Source: an uncultured Proteiniphilum sp. | GTDB lineage: Bacteria > Bacteroidota > Bacteroidia > Bacteroidales > Dysgonomonadaceae | Direction of reading: 5' to 3' | Assembly (NCBI RefSeq): GCF_937873925.1 | Contig: NZ_CALNAT010000193.1 | Span: 1 to 13,567 of the forward strand | Length of the DNA: 13,567 nt | In this document: piece after piece, positions 1 through 8,707 of the stretch | Numbering within the stretch: position 1 is the stretch's first letter | Layout: every line of letters starts with the position of its first letter | Notes under the pieces: generated by a model | The model's database searches: none | What the model saw: the letters and a program-made list of their open reading frames with translations, nothing else | What the model was told of the DNA's origin: nothing | Made by a program: the position numbers and the translations under genes

Positions 1-118
1 AAATGCCTCTTCTACATATATTTAGCTGACATTATCCGATTAACACTACTTTTCCGTTCTACGTTTTTTAAACACCTTCCTTTTCAACATATAATAATAG
101 GGTATCACATTTTCTTTA

Positions 119-135
119 CTTCACCAAACGTGAAG
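119..135. promoter_or_regulatory. Inverted repeat upstream of the PUL, possible operator
   Basis: The arms CTTCAC (119-124) and GTGAAG (130-135) are exact reverse complements separated by five bases. The repeat is centred about 129 bases before the SusC start and ends about ten bases before the candidate -7 element at 146-153, which is where an activator or repressor of the PUL could bind. Arms of six bases in a 255-base leader can arise by chance, so the operator role is only a suggestion. Confidence 0.3.
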
Positions 136-145
136 AGGGAAAGTG

Positions 146-153
146 TAAACTTG
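146..153 (+). promoter_or_regulatory. Candidate -7 promoter element for the PUL (weak)
   Basis: TAAACTTG differs at one base from the Bacteroides -7 consensus TAnnTTTG. No TTTG-like -33 element stands at the usual spacing of about 19 bases upstream. That would fit a promoter dependent on an activator, as is common for SusC/SusD operons, but it also weakens the call. It would give a 5' untranslated leader of roughly 95 bases. Confidence 0.3.
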
Positions 154-255
154 TGTATAAACCAACCGGATACCATGGCAATAAAAACAGACGTAACAAT
201 CCCCATTAAACAAATATTTCTTAAGTCATTAATCTAAAAAAACTAAAAAAATGAG

Positions 256-3200
256 ATGAAAAGAAAATTGAATCTTTTATTATGTATTACTCTTTTCTTA
301 CCCTTAAGCCTGGTTGCACAACAGGTACAAGTGAGGGGAAAAGTCATTGAGGCAGAAACCGGGCAACCTCTTCCCGGAGTGAGCATCCTTGTAGATAAAT
401 CTACAAGAGGAGTTACTACGGATATCGACGGAACATTTGAGATACGTGTCTTGCCTTCCGATAAGTTGGTCTTTTCTTTCCTGGGAATGGATTCTCAAAC
501 CATCGAAGTGGATAAAAAGACATTTATCGAGGTCGCACTGGCTCCCGCCGCCAGCGAACTGGACGAAGTGACCATTGTCGCTTTCGGAAAGCAAAAGAAG
601 GAAAGTGTGGTCTCAGCTATTACAACCGTTAAGCCAGCGGATTTAAAGGTACCCTCAAGTAACCTGACCACGTCCCTGGCAGGACGAGCCCCGGGATTGA
701 TCTCTTTTCAGAGGACGGGTGAACCCGGATCGGATAATGCGTCTTTCTTTGTGAGAGGGATCACAACTTTCGGATCAAATACAAATCCTCTTATTTTGAT
801 CGACAATATTGAATTGAGTGCAACCGATTTAGCGCAATTACAACCGGACGATATAGAGAGCTTCTCTATAATGAAGGATGCTGCTGCGACTGCGCTGTAT
901 GGCGCCCGTGGGGCGAACGGTGTTATACTTATTACGACGAAAAAAGGACAACCGGGTAGAATAAAGACAACTATACGGGTAGAAAATTCCGTATCCTCTC
1001 CGACAAAGAATTTAGAACTGGCCGATCCTGTCACCTATATGAAATTACATAACCAGGCTATCACTTCAAGGGATCCGCTTGGCCAGCAACTCTATTCCGA
1101 CGATAAGATATACAATACCGTCCCCGGATCAGGATCATTAATCTATCCGGCTACGGATTGGTATAGCGAGCTGCTTAAAAACAACACGAGGAATCAACGT
1201 GTTAACCTAAGCATTAGTGGTGGGGGAGATTTGGTCACATATTATCTGACGGGATCTTATACGCACGATACCGGAATATTAAAAGTAGACTCAAGAAACA
1301 ATTTCAATAACGGGATATCGAATGACGTGTTTACCGTTCGGTCGAACATTACCCTTAAACCGACAAAAACAACACAAATTTCCAGCAGATTTAACGGTTC
1401 CTTTACCGATTATACAGGCCCTGTTTACACCGGATCGCAAATGTATTCCCTTATAATGAGAAGTAATCCGGTTCTTTTCCCCGCCTATTATCCGCCTGAC
1501 GAGGCTCATCAGTATACGGATCACATTCTCTTTGGGAATCAGCAGTCAGGGAATACATACTATCTCAACCCGTACGCAGAAATGGTAAAAGGATATCGGG
1601 AATCCGGCAGGTCTAATCTTTCGGCTCAACTGGAAGTAACCCAGGATCTGAATTTTTTAACTGAGGGATTATCTGCACGCGCACTTTTCAATGTCTTGCG
1701 TATTTCGTCTCATTCAATCTCCCGCAATTATAATCCATTCTGGTATGGATTGGGTTCTTATAACCGTTTAGACAATACATATTCCATAGTAAATCTTAAT
1801 CCTGAAAGTGGTACGGATTATCTCAGCTATACCAGTACTATCGATGTTCCTACAGCAAATCTATATTTCGAGGGAGCATTAAATTATAGCAGAGTCTTCG
1901 ATAAAAATAGTATTAGCGGGATGTTGGTGTATCAGTTACGAAATGATGCTTCGTTGGGAGCCGGCAGCGTACAGGCATCTCTTCCTTATCGGAACGTAGG
2001 GTTATCCGGCAGATTCACGTATGGCTATGATGACCGGTACTTTCTGGAATTGAACTTCGGGTATAATGGCTCGGAAAGATTCTATAAAGACAACCGGTTC
2101 GGATTTTTCCCCTCCTCAGGAATTGCCTGGAATATTGCAAAAGAACCGTGGTTCGCTGAATCCAACAATTTTTTCAACTCACTCAGGTTAAGAGCTACGT
2201 ACGGCCTTGTAGGGAACGATAAAATAAGTGATGACCGGTTCCTTTACCTTTCGGAGATCAATATGGATAATCAGGACCTGAGACAATATTTCGGATTCGA
2301 AAGAGGATACAATAATGTGGGTATTTCCGTTAGTAGATATTCCGACCCGAATATTACCTGGGAAATAGCAAGGAAAACAAATTTTGCATTGGAATTTGAG
2401 TTAAAAAACGGATTATCTTTCACAGGAGAATATTATTTTGAAGACCGTTCAAATATCCTGCAAACAAGGTCAAACATCCCTTCCACCATGGGTTTATGGC
2501 AGATTCCACAAGCCAATGTAGGAAAAGCGAAAGCGTATGGTGTCGATCTTTCCCTCACCTACGATAAATCTTTCAATTCATCTACCTGGTTACAACTGAT
2601 GGGTAACTTCACCTTTGCCAGAAGTAAATATCTGGTCTATGATGAACTTTATTACGAAAACGAATGGTGGTTATCCAGGGTTGGTTACCCGATCAATCAG
2701 ATGTGGGGCTATATTGCCGAAAGGTTATTTATCGATGATAATGAAGTGGCCAACTCCCCTACCCAATTCGGCACCTATATCGCGGGGGATATAAAATACA
2801 GGGATGTGAACAATGACGGCCAAATTACAGCATTAGACAGGGTACCTATAGGTTATCCGACCATACCTGAGATCATATACGGTTTCGGCGCCTCTCTCGG
2901 ATACAAGAGCTTTGATGCTTCCGTATTTTTCCAGGGGTTAGGGAACGAATCGTTCTGGATAGACTATAATGAGACCTCTCCTTTTTTCCGCAGGGACACA
3001 AGCAATGGGATGCATGGGATAAATCAGCTGACAAAATTTATCGCGGAGAGTCACTGGAATGAGGATAACCGCGACATATACGCGATCTGGCCGCGTTTAT
3101 CCACTTCGAGTATAAATAACAATAATCAGACCAGTACATGGTTTATGCGTGACGGATCGTTTTTGAGGTTAAAATCCGCTGAAGTGGGCTATACCTTGCC

Positions 3201-3369
3201 TTCCACTCTGACCAAAACTATCGGGATCCAGAATTTAAGGATTTATCTGAGTGGCATTAATTTATTGACATGGAGCAAGTTTAAATTATGGGATGTAGAG
3301 CAGGGATCAAGTGCCTTTAACTATCCTATTCAGCGAGTATATAATATGGGTATAAACATAACTTTTTAA
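256..3369 (+). CDS. SusC/RagA-family TonB-dependent outer-membrane glycan transporter
   Basis: This 1037-residue protein is the outer-membrane channel of the PUL and should import oligosaccharides into the periplasm with TonB-ExbBD energy, working with the SusD lipoprotein encoded next. A signal peptide covers about residues 1-22 (hydrophobic core LLLCITLFLPLSL, then VAQQ). A carboxypeptidase-regulatory-like domain (PF13715 type) spans about 25-100 and contains GQPLPGVSI and GTFEI. A TonB-box-like segment, LDEVTIVAFG, follows at about 102-111. The plug domain covers about 115-231 and includes FVRGI and the family hallmark ALYGARGANGVILITTKKG. The rest is a beta-barrel ending in the terminal Phe expected for outer-membrane insertion. 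Length is normal for the family, and I see no truncation. The ATG at 256 places the signal peptide correctly. The substrate cannot be read from this protein. Confidence 0.97.
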   Translation: MKRKLNLLLCITLFLPLSLVAQQVQVRGKVIEAETGQPLPGVSILVDKSTRGVTTDIDGTFEIRVLPSDKLVFSFLGMDSQTIEVDKKTFIEVALAPAASELDEVTIVAFGKQKKESVVSAITTVKPADLKVPSSNLTTSLAGRAPGLISFQRTGEPGSDNASFFVRGITTFGSNTNPLILIDNIELSATDLAQLQPDDIESFSIMKDAAATALYGARGANGVILITTKKGQPGRIKTTIRVENSVSSPTKNLELADPVTYMKLHNQAITSRDPLGQQLYSDDKIYNTVPGSGSLIYPATDWYSELLKNNTRNQRVNLSISGGGDLVTYYLTGSYTHDTGILKVDSRNNFNNGISNDVFTVRSNITLKPTKTTQISSRFNGSFTDYTGPVYTGSQMYSLIMRSNPVLFPAYYPPDEAHQYTDHILFGNQQSGNTYYLNPYAEMVKGYRESGRSNLSAQLEVTQDLNFLTEGLSARALFNVLRISSHSISRNYNPFWYGLGSYNRLDNTYSIVNLNPESGTDYLSYTSTIDVPTANLYFEGALNYSRVFDKNSISGMLVYQLRNDASLGAGSVQASLPYRNVGLSGRFTYGYDDRYFLELNFGYNGSERFYKDNRFGFFPSSGIAWNIAKEPWFAESNNFFNSLRLRATYGLVGNDKISDDRFLYLSEINMDNQDLRQYFGFERGYNNVGISVSRYSDPNITWEIARKTNFALEFELKNGLSFTGEYYFEDRSNILQTRSNIPSTMGLWQIPQANVGKAKAYGVDLSLTYDKSFNSSTWLQLMGNFTFARSKYLVYDELYYENEWWLSRVGYPINQMWGYIAERLFIDDNEVANSPTQFGTYIAGDIKYRDVNNDGQITALDRVPIGYPTIPEIIYGFGASLGYKSFDASVFFQGLGNESFWIDYNETSPFFRRDTSNGMHGINQLTKFIAESHWNEDNRDIYAIWPRLSTSSINNNNQTSTWFMRDGSFLRLKSAEVGYTLPSTLTKTIGIQNLRIYLSGINLLTWSKFKLWDVEQGSSAFNYPIQRVYNMGINITF

Positions 3370-3381
3370 TAATCCGGTTTT

Positions 3382-5331
3382 ATGAAGAATATAGCGAAAA
3401 GAATTATTGTTGTAATGACGGTAATTACAGGATTATTCACATCCTGTGCAGACTATCTGGACATTGTTCCCGATGGGATAGCCACCATAGATAATGCATT
3501 CAAGACACGGTACCAAGCAGAAAAATATTTGTTTACCTGTTATTCATATATGCCAAAGCAAGGGACTATAACCTCCAACCCCGGACTGACAGCGGGAGAG
3601 GATTTTTTCTGCGCGACCAGTAGTATAAGCGAGAATGGATCTTTAGGCGCTGTGGGGAGCAATATCCAATACGGAAACCAAACGGCAGACTCTCCCTATG
3701 CAGATGCATGGAGAGGATATAATGCCCTGAACAGCCCCAATGCTTCTTTATATCAGGGAATCAGCGACTGTAATATCTTTCTGGAAAATATAGCCCTGGT
3801 ACCGGATATAGATGAAGATGAGCGACAAAGATGGATAGGAGAGGTAGCTTTTTTGAAAGCTTACTATCATTTCTGGCTCGTTCGTCAGTACGGGCCTATT
3901 TATATAAAAGATAAAAATCAATCGGTAGGTGTCTCTATCGAGGAGAGTAAAGTGTACCGGAATACGCTGGATGAATGTTTTGATTACATTATCGGTTTAC
4001 TCGATGAGGTCATTAATAATGAAAATATTCCTGATTACATCACCAATGAAGTGGAAGAACTGGGAAGAATAACCAAAGGTATTGCCATGTCTGTCAAAGC
4101 AGATGTGATGGTAACCAGAGCAAGTCCCTTATTTAACGGCAATACCGATCAGGCGGGAATTATCGATAACCGGGGAATCGCTATTTTTAACCCGGAAAAA
4201 TCGGATGAGGAGAAGTTGCAACGTTGGATCGAGGCAACCGAGGCTTTTAAAGAAGCAATTGATTTTCTGGAAGCATTGGGACATACCCTCTATGTTTTCG
4301 ACGGCAATCTCGACATTTCGGATGAAACCAAAACAAAATTAAGCATTCGTGGGTCGTTCACCGAAAACTGGAATGATGAAATTATATGGGCTAACCCGAA
4401 CTGCTGGGTAGGCGGATCAGGCACCATATCAGCCTATAATTGGCCCCGCGGATTAGTGGATGGCTCAACTTCCGGTACTTATACTGCCAGAATGAATATC
4501 CCGCTCAATTTCGTCCACAAGTTTTACTCAAAAAACGGGGTACCTATTGATGAAGATGTGACGTATAACTACACAGGGCGTTACGACCTGCGGGTTGCAA
4601 CCTCCCGGGAGAAGTACTATATCAGGCAGGGATACACTACTGCAGGACTTAACTTCGACCGCGAGCCACGGTTCTATGCCGACATGGTATTCGATGGGAA
4701 CGTATGGTTCGGTTCATCTTTTCTGGATGAGGAGAATCCGCTCTATGCAAAGATGAAACTGAGTGACGGAGCAGGGAGCATCTACCTGAACGGACATAAT
4801 CTCACCGGATATTCGGCAAAAAAACTGAACCATTACCTTAGTGTGGTTGCAGGAACATCAGCATCGGCAAAACCTTATGCATGGCCTGTGATGAGAATGG
4901 CCGACCTCTACCTCCTGTATGCCGAGGCACTGAACGAAGCAGGCGGAGCAAAAGAAGATGTGTTGGAGTATGTGGACAGGGTCAGGGGACGCGCCGGATT
5001 GAATGGAGTAGAATGGAGCTGGAGCATCTACTCACGCAATCCAGAAAAACCCCTTACCCAGGAAGGACGCCGAGAGATCATCCAAAGGGAACGAACGATT
5101 GAACTGGCTTTTGAGGGTAAGGGATATTGGGATCTGAGGCGATGGAAAACAGCATACGACGTGTTGAATCAACCTATTACCGGCTGGTATGTTTACGGAA
5201 GAACGGAAGAAACATATTATGTTCCGGTTACAATAATACAACCCTTATTTAATATGAAAGATTATTTTTGGCCTATTTCCACAACAGAAATGCAAAAAAA
5301 TGAAAATCTGGTTCAGAATTATGGATACTAA
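3382..5331 (+). CDS. SusD/RagB-family glycan-binding outer-membrane lipoprotein
   Basis: This 649-residue protein is the surface lid that binds glycan and delivers it to the SusC channel encoded 12 bases upstream. The N-terminus carries a lipoprotein signal with lipobox LFTSC (Cys22), followed by ADYLDIVPDG, the usual start of mature SusD proteins. An N-terminal SusD-like domain (PF14322 type) follows, with TPR-like helices such as the segment around WIGEVAFLKAYYHF. The C-terminal SusD_RagB part (PF07980 type) is marked by MRMADLYLLYAEALNEAGG from residue 504, VDRVRGRAGL, the segment RERTIELAFEGKGYWDLRRW, and a final WPISTTEMQKNENLVQNYGY, which is typical of the family's end. It is somewhat longer than many SusD proteins (about 500-600). 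Its ligand is not predictable from sequence alone. Its stop overlaps possible upstream starts of the next gene. Confidence 0.97.
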   Translation: MKNIAKRIIVVMTVITGLFTSCADYLDIVPDGIATIDNAFKTRYQAEKYLFTCYSYMPKQGTITSNPGLTAGEDFFCATSSISENGSLGAVGSNIQYGNQTADSPYADAWRGYNALNSPNASLYQGISDCNIFLENIALVPDIDEDERQRWIGEVAFLKAYYHFWLVRQYGPIYIKDKNQSVGVSIEESKVYRNTLDECFDYIIGLLDEVINNENIPDYITNEVEELGRITKGIAMSVKADVMVTRASPLFNGNTDQAGIIDNRGIAIFNPEKSDEEKLQRWIEATEAFKEAIDFLEALGHTLYVFDGNLDISDETKTKLSIRGSFTENWNDEIIWANPNCWVGGSGTISAYNWPRGLVDGSTSGTYTARMNIPLNFVHKFYSKNGVPIDEDVTYNYTGRYDLRVATSREKYYIRQGYTTAGLNFDREPRFYADMVFDGNVWFGSSFLDEENPLYAKMKLSDGAGSIYLNGHNLTGYSAKKLNHYLSVVAGTSASAKPYAWPVMRMADLYLLYAEALNEAGGAKEDVLEYVDRVRGRAGLNGVEWSWSIYSRNPEKPLTQEGRREIIQRERTIELAFEGKGYWDLRRWKTAYDVLNQPITGWYVYGRTEETYYVPVTIIQPLFNMKDYFWPISTTEMQKNENLVQNYGY

Positions 5332-5344
5332 TAAAGAAAACGAT

Positions 5345-6676
5345 ATGAACTATACTCTTTTTCACAGAAATATTTGCCTCACGAAACGACTTTCGACCCC
5401 GATTGTCTTTCTGGTGATCATGTTCACGGTATTGTCATGTGACGGCAGGGCCGACCTCAACAACCCGATAGGGGATAGTAAAGCGGTTCCCCAAGCGGTT
5501 ACGGTTACCAAGATCGAAAATATCAGCGGGGCGGCAATTATTGAATATCAGGTACCACAAGATGAGAATATCAATTATGTGGAAGCGGTGGTTGAAATTA
5601 ATGGCAGGGTAACTAAAACCAAAGGTTCATTTTATACCAGGACACTTACTTTGGAAGGGTTTACCGAGGCCAAAGACTATGCGGTGTCACTTTACAGTGT
5701 AAGCTTCTCAGAAATCCGATCCGAACCGGTAAATATAACCGTTTCCCCGACTCACCCTCCATATCTGGCTGTTGCCGAAGACCTTGAAATCAGTCCGATT
5801 TTCGGAGGAGTAAAAGCTATTTATCAGAATCCGACAAAATCTTATCTGCAAATTGCCTTCCTGGGTAAAGACAATACGGATAAGTGGGTGGAATACCAAA
5901 CACTTTATACCAATCTCGAAAGCGGAACTTTCTATGTGCGCGGACTGGAAGCGGTGGAACAAACCTTCGGTATTGTATGCCGCGACCGCTGGCAAAATAT
6001 CTCCGATACTTTGTTGATTACCACTACTCCGCTGTTCGAGGCGTTGGCTGACTTAAGTTTGATAAAAAGTCATCCCCTGCCGTCCGATATCACCTATGAG
6101 TATCCCCTCGCAGGGGTCAATGTATATCACTCGGGAGCCCCCGGGGCTGGGAATGTGGAAACTATGTGGGATGGTTATACAACTGCCCCGTTTCCTTCAT
6201 CAGGCGCTTATTTTTTCTTTCAAAACCCGGTAACAGGATTACAATATTCCGGTTTACCAAGCAGCATATCCATCGATCTGGGGAAAGCCTATCACCTCAG
6301 CAGGATTGTCTGGTGGCAAAGACAGAGCAGAGCAACAATAGCCTATGATCAGTTATATAATTTCACTCATCCTAAAATATTTGAATTATGGGGAAGCAAT
6401 AACCCCTCCCCGGACGGCTCCTATGAGACATGGAACAAAATTGACACCTATGAATCCGTAAGACCCTCGGGAAATACAACTCCCGGCAATGCATACAGCA
6501 CGGAGGAGGACCGGCAAACCACCCATAGAGGGGAAAGTTTTGATATTCCGGAAGATACCCCTGCTTATCGATACATCCGTTACAAGGTTTTCTCTACCTG
6601 GGGTAACCAGAATTATTGGTCATGCTCCGAATTGCAATTCTATGGAAGCGCGGCAGGCAAGGGAGGAAATAATTAA
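5345..6676 (+). CDS. SusE/F-position lipoprotein with DUF4959, DUF5126 and C-terminal DUF5000 (discoidin-like) domains
   Basis: This protein has 443 residues from the ATG at 5345. I chose that start because it clears the SusD stop by 13 bases and still gives a lipoprotein signal: basic stretch, hydrophobic VFLVIMFTVL, then lipobox VLSC with Cys32. In-frame ATGs at 5300 and 5321 would overlap the SusD gene. By recognition, not by search, residues about 33-135 resemble DUF4959 (Fn3-like, ending near RSEPVNITVSP), about 137-235 DUF5126 (EDLEISPIFGGVKAIYQNP and RDRWQNISDTL), and about 255-435 DUF5000. The last part looks like a discoidin-type carbohydrate-binding fold, with SISIDLGKAYHLSRIVWWQR, IFELWGSN, YIRYKVFSTWGN and SELQFYG. 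Such proteins sit after SusD in many PULs. It is probably an accessory surface glycan-binding protein. No catalytic motif is seen. Confidence 0.9.
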   Translation: MNYTLFHRNICLTKRLSTPIVFLVIMFTVLSCDGRADLNNPIGDSKAVPQAVTVTKIENISGAAIIEYQVPQDENINYVEAVVEINGRVTKTKGSFYTRTLTLEGFTEAKDYAVSLYSVSFSEIRSEPVNITVSPTHPPYLAVAEDLEISPIFGGVKAIYQNPTKSYLQIAFLGKDNTDKWVEYQTLYTNLESGTFYVRGLEAVEQTFGIVCRDRWQNISDTLLITTTPLFEALADLSLIKSHPLPSDITYEYPLAGVNVYHSGAPGAGNVETMWDGYTTAPFPSSGAYFFFQNPVTGLQYSGLPSSISIDLGKAYHLSRIVWWQRQSRATIAYDQLYNFTHPKIFELWGSNNPSPDGSYETWNKIDTYESVRPSGNTTPGNAYSTEEDRQTTHRGESFDIPEDTPAYRYIRYKVFSTWGNQNYWSCSELQFYGSAAGKGGNN

Positions 6677-6735
6677 TCTCTATTGGATTATTAGTTTAAA
6701 TTTTATTGAAATATCGACTTAAAAAATAGGATTAA

Positions 6736-8637
6736 ATGAAAAAATTATATAATCATCATCGGTATGTTTGCAACCCTTTCATTAAATTAATTAAAGTTGT
6801 TATCTTTATCCTTTTAGGAATTATATGGTCTTGTGACAAAATGGATAAGACATATGCTGAATTTTTAGAAAGCGGCCCGATCATTTATAATGCAAAGCTG
6901 GATTCGATTAAAACATATCCCGGCAGGAACCGTATCCTTGTTACATGGAAACCGATCACCGATCCGCGGGTGACGAAAGTAAAAGTATTCTGGTCGGATA
7001 ATAAGGAAAGTCTGGAAATGCCTGTTACATCCAGTCAGGATACGACGCTTCTGATCGAAGGGTTAAGCGAAGGGAACTATACCCTCAATTTTCACACGTA
7101 TGATAATGCAGGCAATCACTCTATGAAAGTAGAAGTGCTTGGAAGAGCGCTGGGAGAAGCCTATGAGCAAAGGTTGTCACTCCGGAATATCAATAGTATC
7201 GGGTTAGAGAACTCCGTAGCCACGATTAAACTCCGTTCGATGGAAGGTGTAGAGGAATATATTTACGAGGAAATTACTTATACATCTTCCACTGACCAGG
7301 AAGAAAAAATCATTACGCTCCCGGGGGATATATCGGAAGTGGTAATTGCCGATTATACGGGAGAGGAATTTACACACCGGAGTGTGTACCGGCCCAGCGA
7401 ATTTTCACCCGATCTGTTTTATTCCGCAACACAAACGGAATATACTCCTTCGAATCCTCTGCAAGTGTACCCGGAAGACGGAATGACAGGTGTCAGTTGC
7501 GCGCCGGAGTTCCGGTGGCATAACTCGGTTCTGTTACCGGATGGTGCATACAGGGTCGAGTATTCCACCGACCAGTCCAATTGGACCTCTGTTCCGGCGG
7601 TTAATAAAGGAATATTGATCCCAAAAAACATATTAAACCCTCATACCCATTATTACTGGAGGGTGTCGGCCACAAAAGGCGGAGAAACCCGCCAGAGCAC
7701 GATCCGGCACTTTACAACAGGGGAAAAAACGCTTTATGCCGATGGGGAAGCCGTTCGCGTGCAAAGCCATACCACAGGGTTGAATCCGGTTCGCATCGCT
7801 TTTACGGGAGATGGGTTTCAACAGATCGACCATAATTATAACGGTTTATTTGACAGATATATAGAAGAAGCGGTAGAGGCCTTTTTCTCAGTGGAACCGT
7901 ATAAGTCCTACCGGGAATATTTTGAAGTATGGAAAGTGGCCGCTTATTCGGATGACTATGGAATTTCCGAGTCTGACAGATCGATTAGACTGAACACTGT
8001 TTTTGAATCCAACTTCAACGGAAATACAATAACCTGCAAACCCGAAAATGTATATCAATATGTAAAGAACATACCCGGAGTGGATGATGCCGCTCTATCG
8101 GATATGGCAACGGTCGTCATTTTAAATAAGAAGCGCGTAGGAGGGGCATCCCACGTGACCAACGATCGCAGGAGTATCGCCTTAGTTCCGGTATACAAGA
8201 ATTCTGCTTCCGGCCTATATACCGATTTTACCGATGTGGTTATCCGTCAGGGCGGAGGATTTTCTTTCGGATTACTCGCTGATGAAACCAGTACCGCTAC
8301 CGGTACCTTATCCGCTTCGGAAGAGAATCAGTTACGGGCAGCATGGGAAGAAGGAAGGTTGTTAAACGTTGATTTAACCAGCGACCCCAACCAGGTAAGA
8401 TGGGCACATTTCATCGGTAGATCCGGTTATATTCGTCCCAACATCTACGAAGGAGCGTACGGTTACAAATCCGGAATATACCGTAGTGAGGAAACCAGCA
8501 GTATGGTGAACGGGATTAACTACTTCAACGCGATCAGCCGGGAACTTATAGTCAAAAGGATTATGAGCATAGCAGGGGAACCCTATAGTTTCGATAAATT
8601 CCTTGAGAAAGATGTCGCGAGAACCCCGTACCAATAA
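6736..8637 (+). CDS. DUF4998 lipoprotein with an M64-peptidase-like domain lacking the zinc motif
   Basis: This 633-residue protein starts with a lipoprotein signal: hydrophobic LIKVVIFILLGII, then WSC with Cys33. Residues about 34-210 resemble DUF4998 (KTYPGRNRILVTWKPITDPR, VKVFWSD). Residues about 240-328 look like an Fn3/Ig-type module, with VYPEDGMTGVSCAPEFRW and YYWRVSATKGGETR. Residues about 350-628 follow the M64 (IgA-peptidase-like) family in order: RIAFTGDGF, EPYKSYREYFEVWKV, ATVVILNKK, FGLLADE, then EGAYGYKSGIYRSEETSSM and NYFNAISRELIVKRI. Where active relatives have His-Glu-x-x-Gly-His before the LADE segment, this protein reads RQGGGF (residues 504-509). All three key residues are replaced, so peptidase activity is unlikely. 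The frame is intact on both sides, so this is substitution and not a frameshift. It lies 59 bases after the previous lipoprotein gene. A binding or scaffold role at the cell surface is inferred. Confidence 0.85.
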   Translation: MKKLYNHHRYVCNPFIKLIKVVIFILLGIIWSCDKMDKTYAEFLESGPIIYNAKLDSIKTYPGRNRILVTWKPITDPRVTKVKVFWSDNKESLEMPVTSSQDTTLLIEGLSEGNYTLNFHTYDNAGNHSMKVEVLGRALGEAYEQRLSLRNINSIGLENSVATIKLRSMEGVEEYIYEEITYTSSTDQEEKIITLPGDISEVVIADYTGEEFTHRSVYRPSEFSPDLFYSATQTEYTPSNPLQVYPEDGMTGVSCAPEFRWHNSVLLPDGAYRVEYSTDQSNWTSVPAVNKGILIPKNILNPHTHYYWRVSATKGGETRQSTIRHFTTGEKTLYADGEAVRVQSHTTGLNPVRIAFTGDGFQQIDHNYNGLFDRYIEEAVEAFFSVEPYKSYREYFEVWKVAAYSDDYGISESDRSIRLNTVFESNFNGNTITCKPENVYQYVKNIPGVDDAALSDMATVVILNKKRVGGASHVTNDRRSIALVPVYKNSASGLYTDFTDVVIRQGGGFSFGLLADETSTATGTLSASEENQLRAAWEEGRLLNVDLTSDPNQVRWAHFIGRSGYIRPNIYEGAYGYKSGIYRSEETSSMVNGINYFNAISRELIVKRIMSIAGEPYSFDKFLEKDVARTPYQ

Positions 8638-8707
8638 TACAAAAAAGATACAACAAAAGACAACTTATCACTAAAAATCAATATTGCAACATTACAACTT
8701 AATTATT

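Larger units (their letters stand above)
1..255. other. Non-coding leader upstream of the SusC gene
   Basis: This AT-rich stretch has no coding frame I would defend on either strand. It holds a small inverted repeat (119-135) and a weak promoter candidate (146-153). The last 60 bases are A-rich, as in many Bacteroidota leaders, with no purine-rich ribosome-binding site. An ATG at 251 opens a two-codon frame whose TGA overlaps the SusC start codon; I give it no function. Whatever gene lies to the left is outside the window. Confidence 0.6.

Noticed and set aside
251..259. Two-codon frame ATG AGA TGA overlapping the SusC start
   Set aside because: Such minimal frames arise easily by chance and nothing indicates it is translated or regulatory.
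6677..6735. Possible internal promoter or hairpin in the 59-base gap before the DUF4998 gene
   Set aside because: TAAATTTT and TAATC/GATTA can be picked out, but spacing to any -33-like element is wrong and five-base arms are not significant in AT-rich DNA.
8245..8262. Frameshift or sequencing error as the cause of the lost M64 motif
   Set aside because: The reading frame matches the family immediately before and after (TDFTDVVI and FGLLADE), and each of the three key residues is changed by substitution, so a single indel cannot explain it. An error at several bases remains possible but unlikely.
8684..8707. TTG start for the GH105 gene
   Set aside because: It would add eight residues before an already complete lipoprotein signal peptide; the ATG at 8708 is preferred.
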